From NCBI RefSeq assembly GCF_012926615.1, contig NZ_JABBNU010000013.1, positions 62,001 through 126,000 of the forward strand: a stretch of 64,000 nt of DNA, read 5' to 3'. Source of the DNA: Marinigracilibium pacificum. Lineage in GTDB: Bacteria > Bacteroidota > Bacteroidia > Cytophagales > Cyclobacteriaceae. This document shows positions 28,384 through 39,400 of this stretch, one piece after another (the stretch's first letter is position 1; every line of letters starts with the position of its first letter). The notes under the pieces are model-generated. The model did no database searches. It was not told where the DNA came from and worked only from the letters and a program-made list of their open reading frames with translations. Both the position numbers and the translations under genes were made by a program.

Positions 28384-31300
28384 ATGAGAAAAAAATATTT
28401 TTTCAATATTGTATTATCTTTAATAACCTTTTTCAATCTTTATTCTCAGGATTATCCATATAGTTTAACATTTAAAGAATTAACTGTTAATTCAGAATGT
28501 TTTGGTCCTTCAGCTATTTTTGGAATAAACCTTTATGTTGATGGAGAAATTGTTTTTCAACAAACACAATCATTGACAGATAATGTTCCATTTAATTTGA
28601 ATGTTTTAAAAAGGGGTAATACTGATAATGTAATTGAAGTAAAATTAGTTTTGTTAACCAGTGCTGTTTTAGGTTGTTCAAGTGATAATACTATAGAGTT
28701 TGTAGATTATATTGATTTAAGAGAATTACCTCCTTTACAAACTAACCAAGGTACAGTTTCTACTGAACTAGTATATATATCCAATACGGCTAGCATAACT
28801 TATAATTTCTTTTATCAAATTCCTGAACCAAAGGTTTCTCTGGATGGAAGTCAATCTAATTATTGCTTAAATGAATCATTAAGTATTAGGAATGAACTTT
28901 TATCACCTAATTATGTAGGGTTAGGAATAAAGTATATTTACAATATTAATGGTCAAACGACAAAGGTGCCAATTGATAATCCTGATTATTGTGGTGATGA
29001 AATAAAAAAATGTGACCCTGGATATCTGGAAGATATTGGACAGGAACCAGCAGCTTGTTGTTCTTATCCGCAAACAATTTATGAAGACAGGATTGTTTAT
29101 AATGAATTTAAAACAATTGATTTAACTCAATTTTATCCACAATCGGGTCAATTGATTAAAGTTAATTCGCAATTAATCAAAGATATGTTTTCAGATTTGG
29201 GAGAATCAATTTCTGAAAATGCAATAATAACAATTAAGGCCGAATTACATGGTGGAACAGTGGGTAAAAGATATGAAATTAATGTAGGTACATTTATGTT
29301 ATCACCTCAAGGACCTGAGTTTAATATTACCAAGTTAGGAGATGCTTGTGCTGATTCATTAAAAGGAGGAGGAGGTATTGAAGTTCAGGTAACTAAACCT
29401 ACCGTAAATAACACTTATGTTGCCTGGGTATTGCCAGATGGGCAAAGTCTTCAATTAAATGCAAGTGATACCATTGGGTTTATTAAATCAGATATTAAGA
29501 CTGTTGAGTTAAATGGAATTAATGAAAATATAATAAATGATCTAAAATTAGGCAATAATACGGTCTATGTTACAAATGGAGGAGGTTCTAGAGGGTTTTG
29601 TTACAATCCTGATCAAACTCAACAAGTATCGATAGAAACCGTTACTTCCCCTGAAATTTCATACCTGAGTTTTGATTCGGTAACCTGTAATTCAATGCAA
29701 GACGCCAGTATTGATGTTGGATTTACAGGAGGCTCATGGGAGAGCTATACCTATAGTTTTTCAAAAGCCGGGACCTTGCTACATAGTGAAGAAGTTGATT
29801 TATTAGGTCAATACCCTATTGATACTGTACAGGTTTGGCAATGTTCCTGGCTAGTAGATCCTAAAACGAATATGTTATATGAGGATTGTGGGTATTCTGA
29901 TTCAATTATATATGAAGATTATAATAGGAATTTTGATATTGCAAACCTGTCTGGGGGAACTTATGATTTATTAATTCAGGATAAGTGCGGTTCTAAAATT
30001 AATAATACTATCAACATTTTCGAACCAGAAGACATAACCTCATCTGCTTCTTCTGTTGATCTTACATGCTTCAATGAAAAAGATGGAAAGATCAATATAT
30101 CTTCTATTCAAAATGGAAGTTTTGAGTATGCTGTAGTGTTAAAAAACTCTCTTGGTAATGTAATTGATTCAAGTTACACTCAAGCTAATAGTAAGCTTTA
30201 TGAATCTCTAGATGCCGGACAGTATGAATATACTATTTACGATGCTAAAAACCCTCAATGTGCTACTGTTACAGAAGCTTTTGATTTAAAACCTGCAACT
30301 CCATTAACTGCTGATATCATTGACTTTGATAGTGTTTCTTGTTTTGGTTTGGCTGATGGATTTATTGAAATCCAAGCTTCAGGAGGATCATTAGATTATA
30401 AATTTGAAGTGACCGATCTGACAGCAGGAAATTTATTCGTTTCTAATGATAATAGCCTGATTTCCGGTTTGTCAGGTGGTGATTACAGGATTATTCTTAA
30501 AAATGAAAATAATTATTGCTCTGACCAAACAGAGGTTTCGCCTTCTTTTAATATTTATGAACCAGCTGAAATTTCTATAGCATTGGACATAGATAGCATT
30601 ACTTGCTTTGGTGATGATGATGCCCGAATTACAGCAAGTGTTTCCGGTGGTGCTGAAAACTTTAGTTATAATTGGTTGAGAACCAATGCTGGTGTTGAAT
30701 CTCCAATGGGAATTAACAATTCTGAAATCCAAAATTTATATGCTGCTGATTATCGACTAATTGTTACAGATGGAAATAATTGTGATAAGGTTTCAGAAAC
30801 AATAACTATCATTAACCCTTCCCAATTACTCTTCGATCAACTTGAAGCGTTGCCTGTATCTTGTTTTGGTTTTAATGATGGTAGCTTAAATGTATTAGCA
30901 TCAGGAGGCTGGGGTGGATATAATTATCAGTTTAAAACAGCTAATGAACCAGAGACTGCCTTTAAGCCATTAGATTCAACCTTAGAATTACCTGGAGGTT
31001 TATATGATGTGCGTGTTACTGATGAAGGTAATTGTATTTTGCAGACTCAAAATTCATTAGAAGTTAAGGAGGCTTCTTCAGCACTAACATTCCAGCGAAA
31101 CTTACAAGACTTTAATGGATTTGAGATTGCCTGTGCCGGAGAAAACTCTGGAACTATTGATTACACAGTTTCTGGTGGACAGTCAGGTCCTTCAGGAGAA
31201 TATACTTTTAAAACTGCTGTGCTTGGCACAGTTCAATCAACCGGAAGTCTTGCCGGATTAAGTGCCGGACAACATATCATTGAAATTATTGACCAGTATA

Positions 31301-32586
31301 ACTGTACCTTAAAAGACACAGTATTACTTTCAGAACCTGCTCCACTAGTGTTAGCTTCATTAGAAACAGTTGATGTTAAATGTTTCGGTATAGATAATGG
31401 TGAAATAACATTTTCAGTTTCTGGCGGTGTACCAAGTTATAATTATATGGTTAATGGTGAAAATATAACACCTTCAAACGAAATAATTAATAAAACAGGT
31501 TTAGGTCAAGGTGATCATATAATTGATGTAGTTGATGCTAATAGTTGTTTGTTAAGTGAAACGATAACTATTAATTCATTAAATCCGCCAATTGAAACAA
31601 ATATCACAGCTCTAGATATAAGCTGTTTTAATGCGAATGATGGTCAAATTAATATAACCTCAAATGGAGGTGTTTCACCATATACTTATTCAGTTAATGG
31701 AAATGTATTACCTGGATCTATGATAGATGGGTTAACAGCAGGAGAGTATATAATCTTATTAGAAGATGCCGAAGGGTGTATAAAATATGATACTGTCTCC
31801 CTTTCAGAGCCATCAAATATTGATGTTATAGATTTTGTAAAACTCTGCAAGGATCAGCAACTCACTCTTGATCCAATCGCATTTGATCCTGCAGCAACTT
31901 ATACCTGGACATTACCCGATGGTAGTATTGTTTCAGGATCCGAAGTGTTATTGTCTGAGGCTGGTGAGTATTTTATTAAAGTTGATCAATCTGCTGATTG
32001 TATACTGTACGATACCGTGTCTGTAGAAACATCAGAACTTGATTTCAAAGTTAATTTCCTGATGGCCTCGAAGATTAGTACTGAAGATTCTCTTGTAATC
32101 GTAGATATTTCTAATCCAAAGCCGGATTCAATCAACTGGTATCTTCCTCAAGGAATTGAGGTTATTGAAGATAATGGCGATAATTTGATATTAGCACCAA
32201 GTGCGGTAGGAGAATACTGGTTAAGATTTACTGCATTTGCTGAAGGTTGTTTTGGTGAGCGAATTAAATACTTTACGGTATTAACTCCGGAAGAATTAGC
32301 TACAGAAGAAGGCAGATATGTATTAGGGGAAATGGGGTTAAAAGTACTAAAAGTGTATCCAAACCCTGTTAATACAATTTTAAAAATCGAAGGTGAATCA
32401 TATCAGGAAGATTTTTTAAACCTAAGACTTTATGATTTGAATGGAACAAATATTCAAAATTTCAACCAACAAGTATCTGGGGTTTTTGCAAGAGAAATTG
32501 ATCTGTCGACTTTAGAACCTGATATATACTTTTTAATTATAGAAACTAAAACAGATCAGATAGCAATAAAGGTTATCAAGGAATAG
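28384..32586 (+). CDS. SprB-repeat surface protein with T9SS C-terminal sorting domain
   Basis: 1400 residues. Signal peptide (NIVLSLITFFNLYSQ), then an N-terminal ~400-residue region of unknown fold. About eight SprB-type repeats follow (residues ~430-1140), each with a 'xSCFGxxDGxIxxxxSGG' core, for example VSCFGLADGFIEI, ITCFGDDDARI and VKCFGIDNGEI. A PKD-like segment comes next. The last ~75 residues (VYPNPVNTILKIEG ... LIIETKTDQIAIKVIKE) are a type-A T9SS sorting domain, so the protein should cross the outer membrane through T9SS and be cell-surface bound or released. It is the first gene of the toxin operon, and the next gene starts 11 bp later. SprB itself is a gliding adhesin; here I infer an adhesin or delivery platform. 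Confidence 0.88.
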   Translation: MRKKYFFNIVLSLITFFNLYSQDYPYSLTFKELTVNSECFGPSAIFGINLYVDGEIVFQQTQSLTDNVPFNLNVLKRGNTDNVIEVKLVLLTSAVLGCSSDNTIEFVDYIDLRELPPLQTNQGTVSTELVYISNTASITYNFFYQIPEPKVSLDGSQSNYCLNESLSIRNELLSPNYVGLGIKYIYNINGQTTKVPIDNPDYCGDEIKKCDPGYLEDIGQEPAACCSYPQTIYEDRIVYNEFKTIDLTQFYPQSGQLIKVNSQLIKDMFSDLGESISENAIITIKAELHGGTVGKRYEINVGTFMLSPQGPEFNITKLGDACADSLKGGGGIEVQVTKPTVNNTYVAWVLPDGQSLQLNASDTIGFIKSDIKTVELNGINENIINDLKLGNNTVYVTNGGGSRGFCYNPDQTQQVSIETVTSPEISYLSFDSVTCNSMQDASIDVGFTGGSWESYTYSFSKAGTLLHSEEVDLLGQYPIDTVQVWQCSWLVDPKTNMLYEDCGYSDSIIYEDYNRNFDIANLSGGTYDLLIQDKCGSKINNTINIFEPEDITSSASSVDLTCFNEKDGKINISSIQNGSFEYAVVLKNSLGNVIDSSYTQANSKLYESLDAGQYEYTIYDAKNPQCATVTEAFDLKPATPLTADIIDFDSVSCFGLADGFIEIQASGGSLDYKFEVTDLTAGNLFVSNDNSLISGLSGGDYRIILKNENNYCSDQTEVSPSFNIYEPAEISIALDIDSITCFGDDDARITASVSGGAENFSYNWLRTNAGVESPMGINNSEIQNLYAADYRLIVTDGNNCDKVSETITIINPSQLLFDQLEALPVSCFGFNDGSLNVLASGGWGGYNYQFKTANEPETAFKPLDSTLELPGGLYDVRVTDEGNCILQTQNSLEVKEASSALTFQRNLQDFNGFEIACAGENSGTIDYTVSGGQSGPSGEYTFKTAVLGTVQSTGSLAGLSAGQHIIEIIDQYNCTLKDTVLLSEPAPLVLASLETVDVKCFGIDNGEITFSVSGGVPSYNYMVNGENITPSNEIINKTGLGQGDHIIDVVDANSCLLSETITINSLNPPIETNITALDISCFNANDGQINITSNGGVSPYTYSVNGNVLPGSMIDGLTAGEYIILLEDAEGCIKYDTVSLSEPSNIDVIDFVKLCKDQQLTLDPIAFDPAATYTWTLPDGSIVSGSEVLLSEAGEYFIKVDQSADCILYDTVSVETSELDFKVNFLMASKISTEDSLVIVDISNPKPDSINWYLPQGIEVIEDNGDNLILAPSAVGEYWLRFTAFAEGCFGERIKYFTVLTPEELATEEGRYVLGEMGLKVLKVYPNPVNTILKIEGESYQEDFLNLRLYDLNGTNIQNFNQQVSGVFAREIDLSTLEPDIYFLIIETKTDQIAIKVIKE

Positions 32587-32597
32587 GTTATCAACTA

Positions 32598-34436
32598 ATG
32601 AGAGCATTTTTTATTTTATTTTTTATAATATCCTTTGGGAATTATTTAGTTGCACAAGACTTAGGACAGATCGGTAAAACTGAACCTGTCAAAGTTTCTG
32701 GTGGTCTAAACTTCTCAAATATTTACTATAATAGTCTGGGAGGCCCCCAACGAAGAGATCCAAATACTATGTATTTATCAGGGAATCTTGGTTTGAGTAT
32801 TTACGGCTGGAATATTCCGTTCACTTTCAACTACACTAATCGTCAGGTGAACTTCAGGCAACCGTTTAATCAATTTTCCTTAAATCCATATTATAAATGG
32901 GTAAGGCTATACCTGGGAAATCAAAGTATGAGCTTTAGTCCATATTCATTAAATGGACATCTCTTTTTAGGAGCTGGTGCGGAGTTTTCCCCTGGCAAAT
33001 TCTCTGCTTCTGTAATGTATGGTCGATTTCAAAAAGCGATTGAACCAGATTCAACTAGTTATGGAAATGGTGACTTTGAACGATACGGTGGAGGTGTGAA
33101 ATTAGGTTACTCTACTGAAAAAGGTGATTATAATTTCAGTGTCTTTCATGGTTATGATGTAGAAAATAGTTTGGATAAATCATTCTGGAATCCGGAACTT
33201 TTACCGCAAAAAAACTGGGTTTTCCAGGGAGGTACCACACAAAGATTATTACCTGATGTGTCTCTTCATGTAGAATATGCAAGAAGTATTTTTACAACTT
33301 CAGGTAATGTTAAAGATACTACGGAGAATTCTTCTAATGTATCGATAAACCGCAAAGAAGAATTTAGTGCCTATAAGGCCTCTGTTGCTTATAATCAGCA
33401 GAAATACTCCTTACAATTGAATTATGAGCGAATAGATCCTGGCTACCGTTCTTATGGGGCATATTTTTTCAATAATGATCTTGAAAATATCACCATTAGC
33501 GGAGGTGTTAATTTATTTAATGGCAAAGCTAATATTACAGGTAATGTGGGTAAACAAAGGAATAATCTTGAAAATGATCGGGTTAATCAGACTGAAAGAT
33601 GGGTTAGCGCTATAAATATTCAATTTAACCCAACTCAAAACTGGAATGGTAATGTCAGCTATTCAAATTTTAGCACTTTCACTAATATAAGACCGGAAAT
33701 AGATCCTTTTATTGAAAATGAGTTAGATACATTAAACTTTTATCAGGTTAATAACAGTTCACAAGGATCATTAAACTATAATTTTGGTCAGGATGATTTA
33801 ACACATATGGTAATGTTTACCGGAAGTGTTCAAAAAATCAAAGATCTTCAAAATGATGAAGATACTGGTAATGGAAGTGATTTTTACACAGCCAATGCAA
33901 ATTACCGGGTTAACTTCAGACCACTAAAGCTTACAGGTGGTTTGGGATATAATTACAATAGAAATGAAATGAATTTGATTAATACAGAAACCCAAGGGCC
34001 TGTATTGTCAGTTTCAAATAGTATGCTTAAAGGTGCCCTGAGAAATACCTTGTCAATTACATCTCAAAGACAATATCAGAACAGTCAGATTAGCTCTGAA
34101 ATTTTTAGTGCCAGGTTTAATGTTCGCATAACTCCGGAAAAACTTTTTATGCTAAAGGCTAAAGAAGAAGATTCGGAAAGTAGTGAACAAAAGCAGATAA
34201 AGCCTAATAAGAAAAAGGTAGTATATTCAGAAACAACCGGCGCAGCTCTTCCTGCTGAATTAGTGAAAAAGGAGGAAAAAGTAAAACCAAAGGATATTGA
34301 GCCGAAAGAAAGAAAATTAAACCTGAGGCAAAGTTTGTCACTTTCGGGTGGTTATGTTTCAAGAAAGCAGGTTTTTGGAGAAAATTCAAAATACAGAGAA
34401 TTAACAATTAGAATTACTTACAATATATCATTCTAA
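32598..34436 (+). CDS. predicted outer-membrane beta-barrel protein
   Basis: 612 residues with a signal peptide (cleavage after YLVAQ). Alternating strand patterns with many Tyr/Phe/Asn residues run throughout, ending in LTIRITYNISF, a typical last barrel strand with terminal Phe. Near residues 520-590 is a charged insert (EDSESSEQKQIKPNKKK...), likely a periplasmic loop. No PorV/PorP family motif is recognised. It lies between the SprB-repeat gene and a 1-bp-overlapping gene, so it is probably the outer-membrane partner of the system. The specific function is inferred from position only. Confidence 0.7.
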   Translation: MRAFFILFFIISFGNYLVAQDLGQIGKTEPVKVSGGLNFSNIYYNSLGGPQRRDPNTMYLSGNLGLSIYGWNIPFTFNYTNRQVNFRQPFNQFSLNPYYKWVRLYLGNQSMSFSPYSLNGHLFLGAGAEFSPGKFSASVMYGRFQKAIEPDSTSYGNGDFERYGGGVKLGYSTEKGDYNFSVFHGYDVENSLDKSFWNPELLPQKNWVFQGGTTQRLLPDVSLHVEYARSIFTTSGNVKDTTENSSNVSINRKEEFSAYKASVAYNQQKYSLQLNYERIDPGYRSYGAYFFNNDLENITISGGVNLFNGKANITGNVGKQRNNLENDRVNQTERWVSAINIQFNPTQNWNGNVSYSNFSTFTNIRPEIDPFIENELDTLNFYQVNNSSQGSLNYNFGQDDLTHMVMFTGSVQKIKDLQNDEDTGNGSDFYTANANYRVNFRPLKLTGGLGYNYNRNEMNLINTETQGPVLSVSNSMLKGALRNTLSITSQRQYQNSQISSEIFSARFNVRITPEKLFMLKAKEEDSESSEQKQIKPNKKKVVYSETTGAALPAELVKKEEKVKPKDIEPKERKLNLRQSLSLSGGYVSRKQVFGENSKYRELTIRITYNISF

Positions 34437-35356
34437 TGAAAAGATTTTATATCATAACAATATATATATTAGTTCATCTTACTGTAAATGGTCAAAATCC
34501 ATTTAAGGTAGTGTTGGATGCTGCTGCCAGAGGTGAACAAATGCCATACTTAAAGAAGGATGATTATGCCCAATTGAATAATGCTCAATTGAATGAAATA
34601 ATAAACTATCCTGTTGATACGGTTCAGTCTTTATTAGAAACTAAGGTTTCTTTACTGGGTAAAATTTGTGCTAATTCTACGAATGAAGCAATTGTATACA
34701 GGTCAGCCCAGAATTTAATTTTAATTGTAGAAGATACATCTTCTTTAATTTCGGACGGTGCTTTATATCGCTCACTGAGTTTGGTGCCTGCATCAGTTAT
34801 TGATCAAAATTTCAGACAAATTTTTAATAACAGGTTTTCAACAGACTTAGTATGGCAAAAGGATAACAGACTTATCAAGCTTGCAGGTTATTACGGTAAT
34901 GATCAAACAAAAGGTGCTCTGATTAATATTTATAGCGAAGAGGGTAATGCTCAAAAGATTAAATGGTCGGCATTATTGGCAGCAAGCAGGCTAAATGTTA
35001 CTGAAGCAACTGATAAAATAATTCAAATTGCGAATATCAATTCCCTAAACTCGAATGTTTATCATGAATTAGTACCTGACTTATTGTATACCAGGAATAC
35101 TAAGGTATATCAATGGCTTTTTAATCAACTTAAGGTCGCCGAAAAACGCTGTTCATATTATCGCGAATCCGGAAAGGTTCCAATTCAGTGTGGTTATCCG
35201 CTAATGGAAGATATGGCAGCCTACATAAAAGATTACCCGATAGAACATGATGGTAATTTGATTTTGGTAAACGATTATGAATCAGCATTGAATGAATTGA
35301 TTATTTGGGCTGATTCAGTAAAAGATAGTTTCAGTATAGATCGTTCAATTTTTTAA
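34436..35356 (+). CDS. secreted helical-repeat-like protein of unknown function
   Basis: 306 residues with a signal peptide (IITIYILVHLTVNGQ). The mature protein is mostly helical with HEAT-like spacing (AIVYRSAQNLILIV, WSALLAASRLNVTEATDKI). Two cysteines near residues 235-245 (RCSYYRESGKVPIQCG) could form a disulfide. Its ATG overlaps the stop of the barrel gene by one base and the next gene starts 2 bp after it, so it is tightly coupled to the operon. I do not recognise the family; a periplasmic adaptor is plausible. Confidence 0.65.
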   Translation: MKRFYIITIYILVHLTVNGQNPFKVVLDAAARGEQMPYLKKDDYAQLNNAQLNEIINYPVDTVQSLLETKVSLLGKICANSTNEAIVYRSAQNLILIVEDTSSLISDGALYRSLSLVPASVIDQNFRQIFNNRFSTDLVWQKDNRLIKLAGYYGNDQTKGALINIYSEEGNAQKIKWSALLAASRLNVTEATDKIIQIANINSLNSNVYHELVPDLLYTRNTKVYQWLFNQLKVAEKRCSYYRESGKVPIQCGYPLMEDMAAYIKDYPIEHDGNLILVNDYESALNELIIWADSVKDSFSIDRSIF

Positions 35357-35358
35357 TT

Positions 35359-36414
35359 ATGAAGAAGATTTTTATACTATCGATATTGTTGCTTTCAGGA
35401 ATAGCATCAAATGCTCAAAAATTAAAAGTTGACGGGGAGTATTTCAGAGTAAGGAAGTATCCGTTAAAAGACGACCTGCGAAATGCTAAAACTTATGCTA
35501 TTAAATATTCCTTTCCTGAGGAGAATTTGCATATGAATAGCAACCTGAAAAATCTAATTGGTTTGGAAGGACTTCAATTTGTGGAGGATGCTTCAAAGGC
35601 TGATGTCATTTCAGAAGTCAAGATAGCTTCTCCAAGGTTACTTTCTACCGAACTAGAACAAACAGCCCTAGTTACTGGAAGCGGGGATAATAAGAAGACA
35701 GTAAAAAAATATTCGTATAAGGTTAAAATAACTACACCAGTTAAATATCGACTCCTTGATAATGAGGGTACTGTTATATATGAAAAAATTGTAATCGATG
35801 GTTTTGATGAATATAATTTTACATTTCCTGATGATGGAACAAATGGGTATTCGTCTTCATCCGCATTGGCCTCAAGCTTTAGCAATATAAAAAATGATTG
35901 GCTTAGTAGAAAGGGAGGATATTTAGTTAATCAGCAATTAGAAAAGTTTGGTAAAGAGCTGATTAGCCAATTTTGTATTGCCTTTGAATATCAGCGTAAT
36001 GCATTTTTTTATATAAAGGATAAAAAAAGTAGTGGGTCTGAAAATGTGGTTTTATTTAATCAAGCCTATGAAGCTGTTAAGTTTTATGCAAGAGAACTTA
36101 AAGATGACGCCAATAACTATAATGTAAGTAATGATAGTTTAGCAAAAGCATATAAGATATATAGTGAGCTCGAAACTAAACCACTAAAGAATAATGGTAA
36201 AATAGAAGCAAATGAGTTTTTAGCCTCGGTTAAAGCTATGAAAGGTATTTGTTTTATCCTTAAAGAAGAGTATGATGAAGCTTTAGATATTTTGACTTCA
36301 GATCCATTAATCAGCAAATTGATGGGGACTGATTTTGAATCGACAATTAGTCTGGTTAAAGATCTCAAAAACAGGAAAAAACAATATTTGGAGGTAGAAT
36401 ATTATAAGCAATAA
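35359..36414 (+). CDS. secreted protein with C-terminal TPR-like helices
   Basis: 351 residues, signal peptide ending near SNAQ. The N-terminal half is alpha/beta; the C-terminal half (about 215-340) has helical pairs such as NQAYEAVKFYARELKDDANNY and LKEEYDEALDIL that look like two or three TPR units. It is embedded in the operon. Family not recognised. Confidence 0.65.
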   Translation: MKKIFILSILLLSGIASNAQKLKVDGEYFRVRKYPLKDDLRNAKTYAIKYSFPEENLHMNSNLKNLIGLEGLQFVEDASKADVISEVKIASPRLLSTELEQTALVTGSGDNKKTVKKYSYKVKITTPVKYRLLDNEGTVIYEKIVIDGFDEYNFTFPDDGTNGYSSSSALASSFSNIKNDWLSRKGGYLVNQQLEKFGKELISQFCIAFEYQRNAFFYIKDKKSSGSENVVLFNQAYEAVKFYARELKDDANNYNVSNDSLAKAYKIYSELETKPLKNNGKIEANEFLASVKAMKGICFILKEEYDEALDILTSDPLISKLMGTDFESTISLVKDLKNRKKQYLEVEYYKQ

Positions 36415-36452
36415 TTACCATGATTTGATTCAGGGCGATTAAAATTTTTTAA

Positions 36453-39400
36453 ATGAAGCATATTATAAAATTTTTTATACTGTTTATTTTTTCTTCGATT
36501 GCTTTATCAGGCCAGGAGAATGAAAATGAAACTCCAACAGGGGCATTAGCTTCTGAAGATTCATTGATAGCATATATCCATGGCTTGCACGAAAAAGTAT
36601 TAGGAGAAGGGCTAACGACGGATAATTTTTCAGAAAGTGATTTGGGTAGATTACCAATCGGAATTTACCATGAAGTGGGTAATCAAGAGTATATCGTATT
36701 AATTGATAGTGCAGTATTTACTCCTACAGGGGCATATTTTAGCGCTTTCGTTTCATTAGATGTCCCGAATTCTACTCAGAAATTAGCTTTCAGAGCGAGT
36801 AGAATTGAATTTACCCCTGGAGGTTTAACTACCTCTGATATGGCTAAGCTGTATTTGGTTAGTGACCATAGTGTGAAAATAGGAAATCATGCCACTTTAG
36901 AGCTAAATGGTTCAAATCAAAAAACATACGTAAGCTGGGATTGCAATGGCTTTCAAGGTGTAAATCTTTTTGGGAAGGTGCGGTTTAGCAGAGACCTGAT
37001 GTTACCTGAAGATCAAAATGGTAATATTATCAATGATAAATATGTCGAAACCTCTTTTGAGATATTTATGTCTGATTGGAATGACTTTTTGATAGATGTT
37101 AACTTGCCTCCGTTTCAACCAAAAGAAATGCCTGGGTTTAGTTTTGCAGTAACCAATGCTGTGTTTGACATGAGTGAGGAAAAAAACTCGTCAGACATGA
37201 TTATGCCACAGGAGTACATGGATATTTATGGAGCCATGCCTCAATTATGGAAAGGGTTTTTCCTGAAATCCCTCACAGTCAGGCTTCCGGGAGAATTAAC
37301 GAAAGGAATGGATAGGAAAAGACTAGATGCCACATCAATGATAATTGACAGGCATGGTCTTACAGGAAATTTCGGTGCAGCAAATATTATTCAAAAGGAA
37401 GATAAAGGAAATATAGCCGGATGGGCATTTACTATTGATTCTGTAGGTGTATCCTTTATGATGGGAGCAGTTAAAGGTGCTGCAATGAAAGGAGATATTA
37501 AGCTTCCGATAATGGATGAAGAAGCCAAGTCTATGGAATACACCGCTTTGCTTGCTCGTGGTGCTGACGATAAACTTGATTATCTATTCCAAATAAAAAC
37601 CATGGAAGAAATCCAGGTTGGTGCATTATCTGGAAGAATGAAATTAGCACCTAATTCATCAATTACACTTGAAAAAGTTAATGGCGAATTTAAAGCTCAG
37701 GCAATGCTTCATGGAGCTTATAATTTAAGCATGGATGAGGCCGAAGTCAAAGAGCTTGAATTTCAGAATCTCCACTTAGTATCTGAAAAACCATATTTGT
37801 TAGGAGGTACATTTAACCTTGGAGGTGAAAGTGGGGATGAAAGTAACAGTATTGGAACTTTCCCGATTACACTTCACAGCGTTTCATTTGTCAACAACCA
37901 GCAATCTGTAAAGCTTAATATTGATGCTTCAGTTAACCTGATGAATAAGTCAGATAAAGGATTTGCTGCAAGAGCGAATATTGGGGTTGAAACTGATATT
38001 GAAGGAGGAGAGGTTAATAGTGAAGGAGAAAAAGAAGTTCAGAAATGGAAACTTAAGAGGGCTCAGGTTAATAATATTTATATAAATGTAGCGACAGGAG
38101 CATTTACTGCAAAAGGTGAGTTAAGCATTTATAGAAAGGACAAAGTATATGGTGATGGTATCAGAGGTTTTGTTGATTTAACAGTTGAACCATCGTTAGC
38201 AGCTAAAGCAACTGCTCAATTTGGAAGAGTAGAAGGACTGAGGTACTGGTATATTGATTGTAATGTGAGATTGCCTAAACCAGTTGGTGGTCCGATAGGG
38301 TTCTTTGGCTTTGGTGGTGGACTATATTATCATATGGAAAACCAAGCCGTTGCCAATTTGGGTAAATATGGAAGTTTCGATATGCCAGACTCCGTACAAG
38401 TTGGACAATCACTTTCCGGAGCCAAATATATTCCTAATAAGGAGATTGGTATCGGAGCGAAGTTTATGACTACGCTTGGTCTGACCGCTAATTCCAAGGC
38501 ATTTAATGCAGATGCAACTTTTGAAATGGCCTTCAATGAATCAGGAGGATTACGCTATGTACTTCTTGAAGGTGATGGCTATCTGTTAACTGATATTAAT
38601 GATAGAAGTGGAGGTTCTCCATTATATGCTTCATTGATGATGGTTTATGATAATCCTACAAAAACATTCCATTCTAATGTTAGCCTATTTGTCAATGTAG
38701 AAGAAAAAATTATTGGTGTCAATGAAAATTATCTTGCAGGTTCATTAATTATCCATAGTGATCCGCAAGACTGGTATATTCATGCCGGTACACCAGAGCA
38801 GCCAATTGGTCTAAACTTTATGGGGCTGGCCAAGGCAACATCATACTTTATGGCAGGAACTGTGATTTCTGATTTTCCTGAGTTGCCTTCAAACGTAACT
38901 AAGATTATTGGAGATATAGATATGAGTCTTGGGAGAGACTTAAATCAGTTGGCTTCAGGCGGTGGTTTGGCCTTTGGTGCGGCAATTGATGTAAATACTG
39001 GCCGACAGGAATTTGCGATTTTCTATGGAAGCTTTGCTTTAGGCCTGGGGTTTGATGTGATGATCAAAGACTATGGCCCTGCTGCAAGATGCTCGGGCAG
39101 TACTGAACCAATCGGTATAAATGGTTGGTATGCTACAGGACAAGCCTGGGCTTATGTATCGGGAAGTATTGGTGTATTTGTGGATAAAAGATGGTTTAAA
39201 GGTGAGTTTGAAATCCTTAGAATTGGTGCTGCTGTGGTGCTTCAGGCCAGATTGCCAAACCCGGTTTGGATGCAAGGTGTAGTAGGAGGTGAGTTTAGTA
39301 TTCTCGGTGGCCTGGTGAAAGGAAATTGTCGCTTTAAAGTTGAAGTGGGAGAACGATGTGAAATTGTAGGCGGTGCTCTTAACGGTGTTAAAGTAATCAG

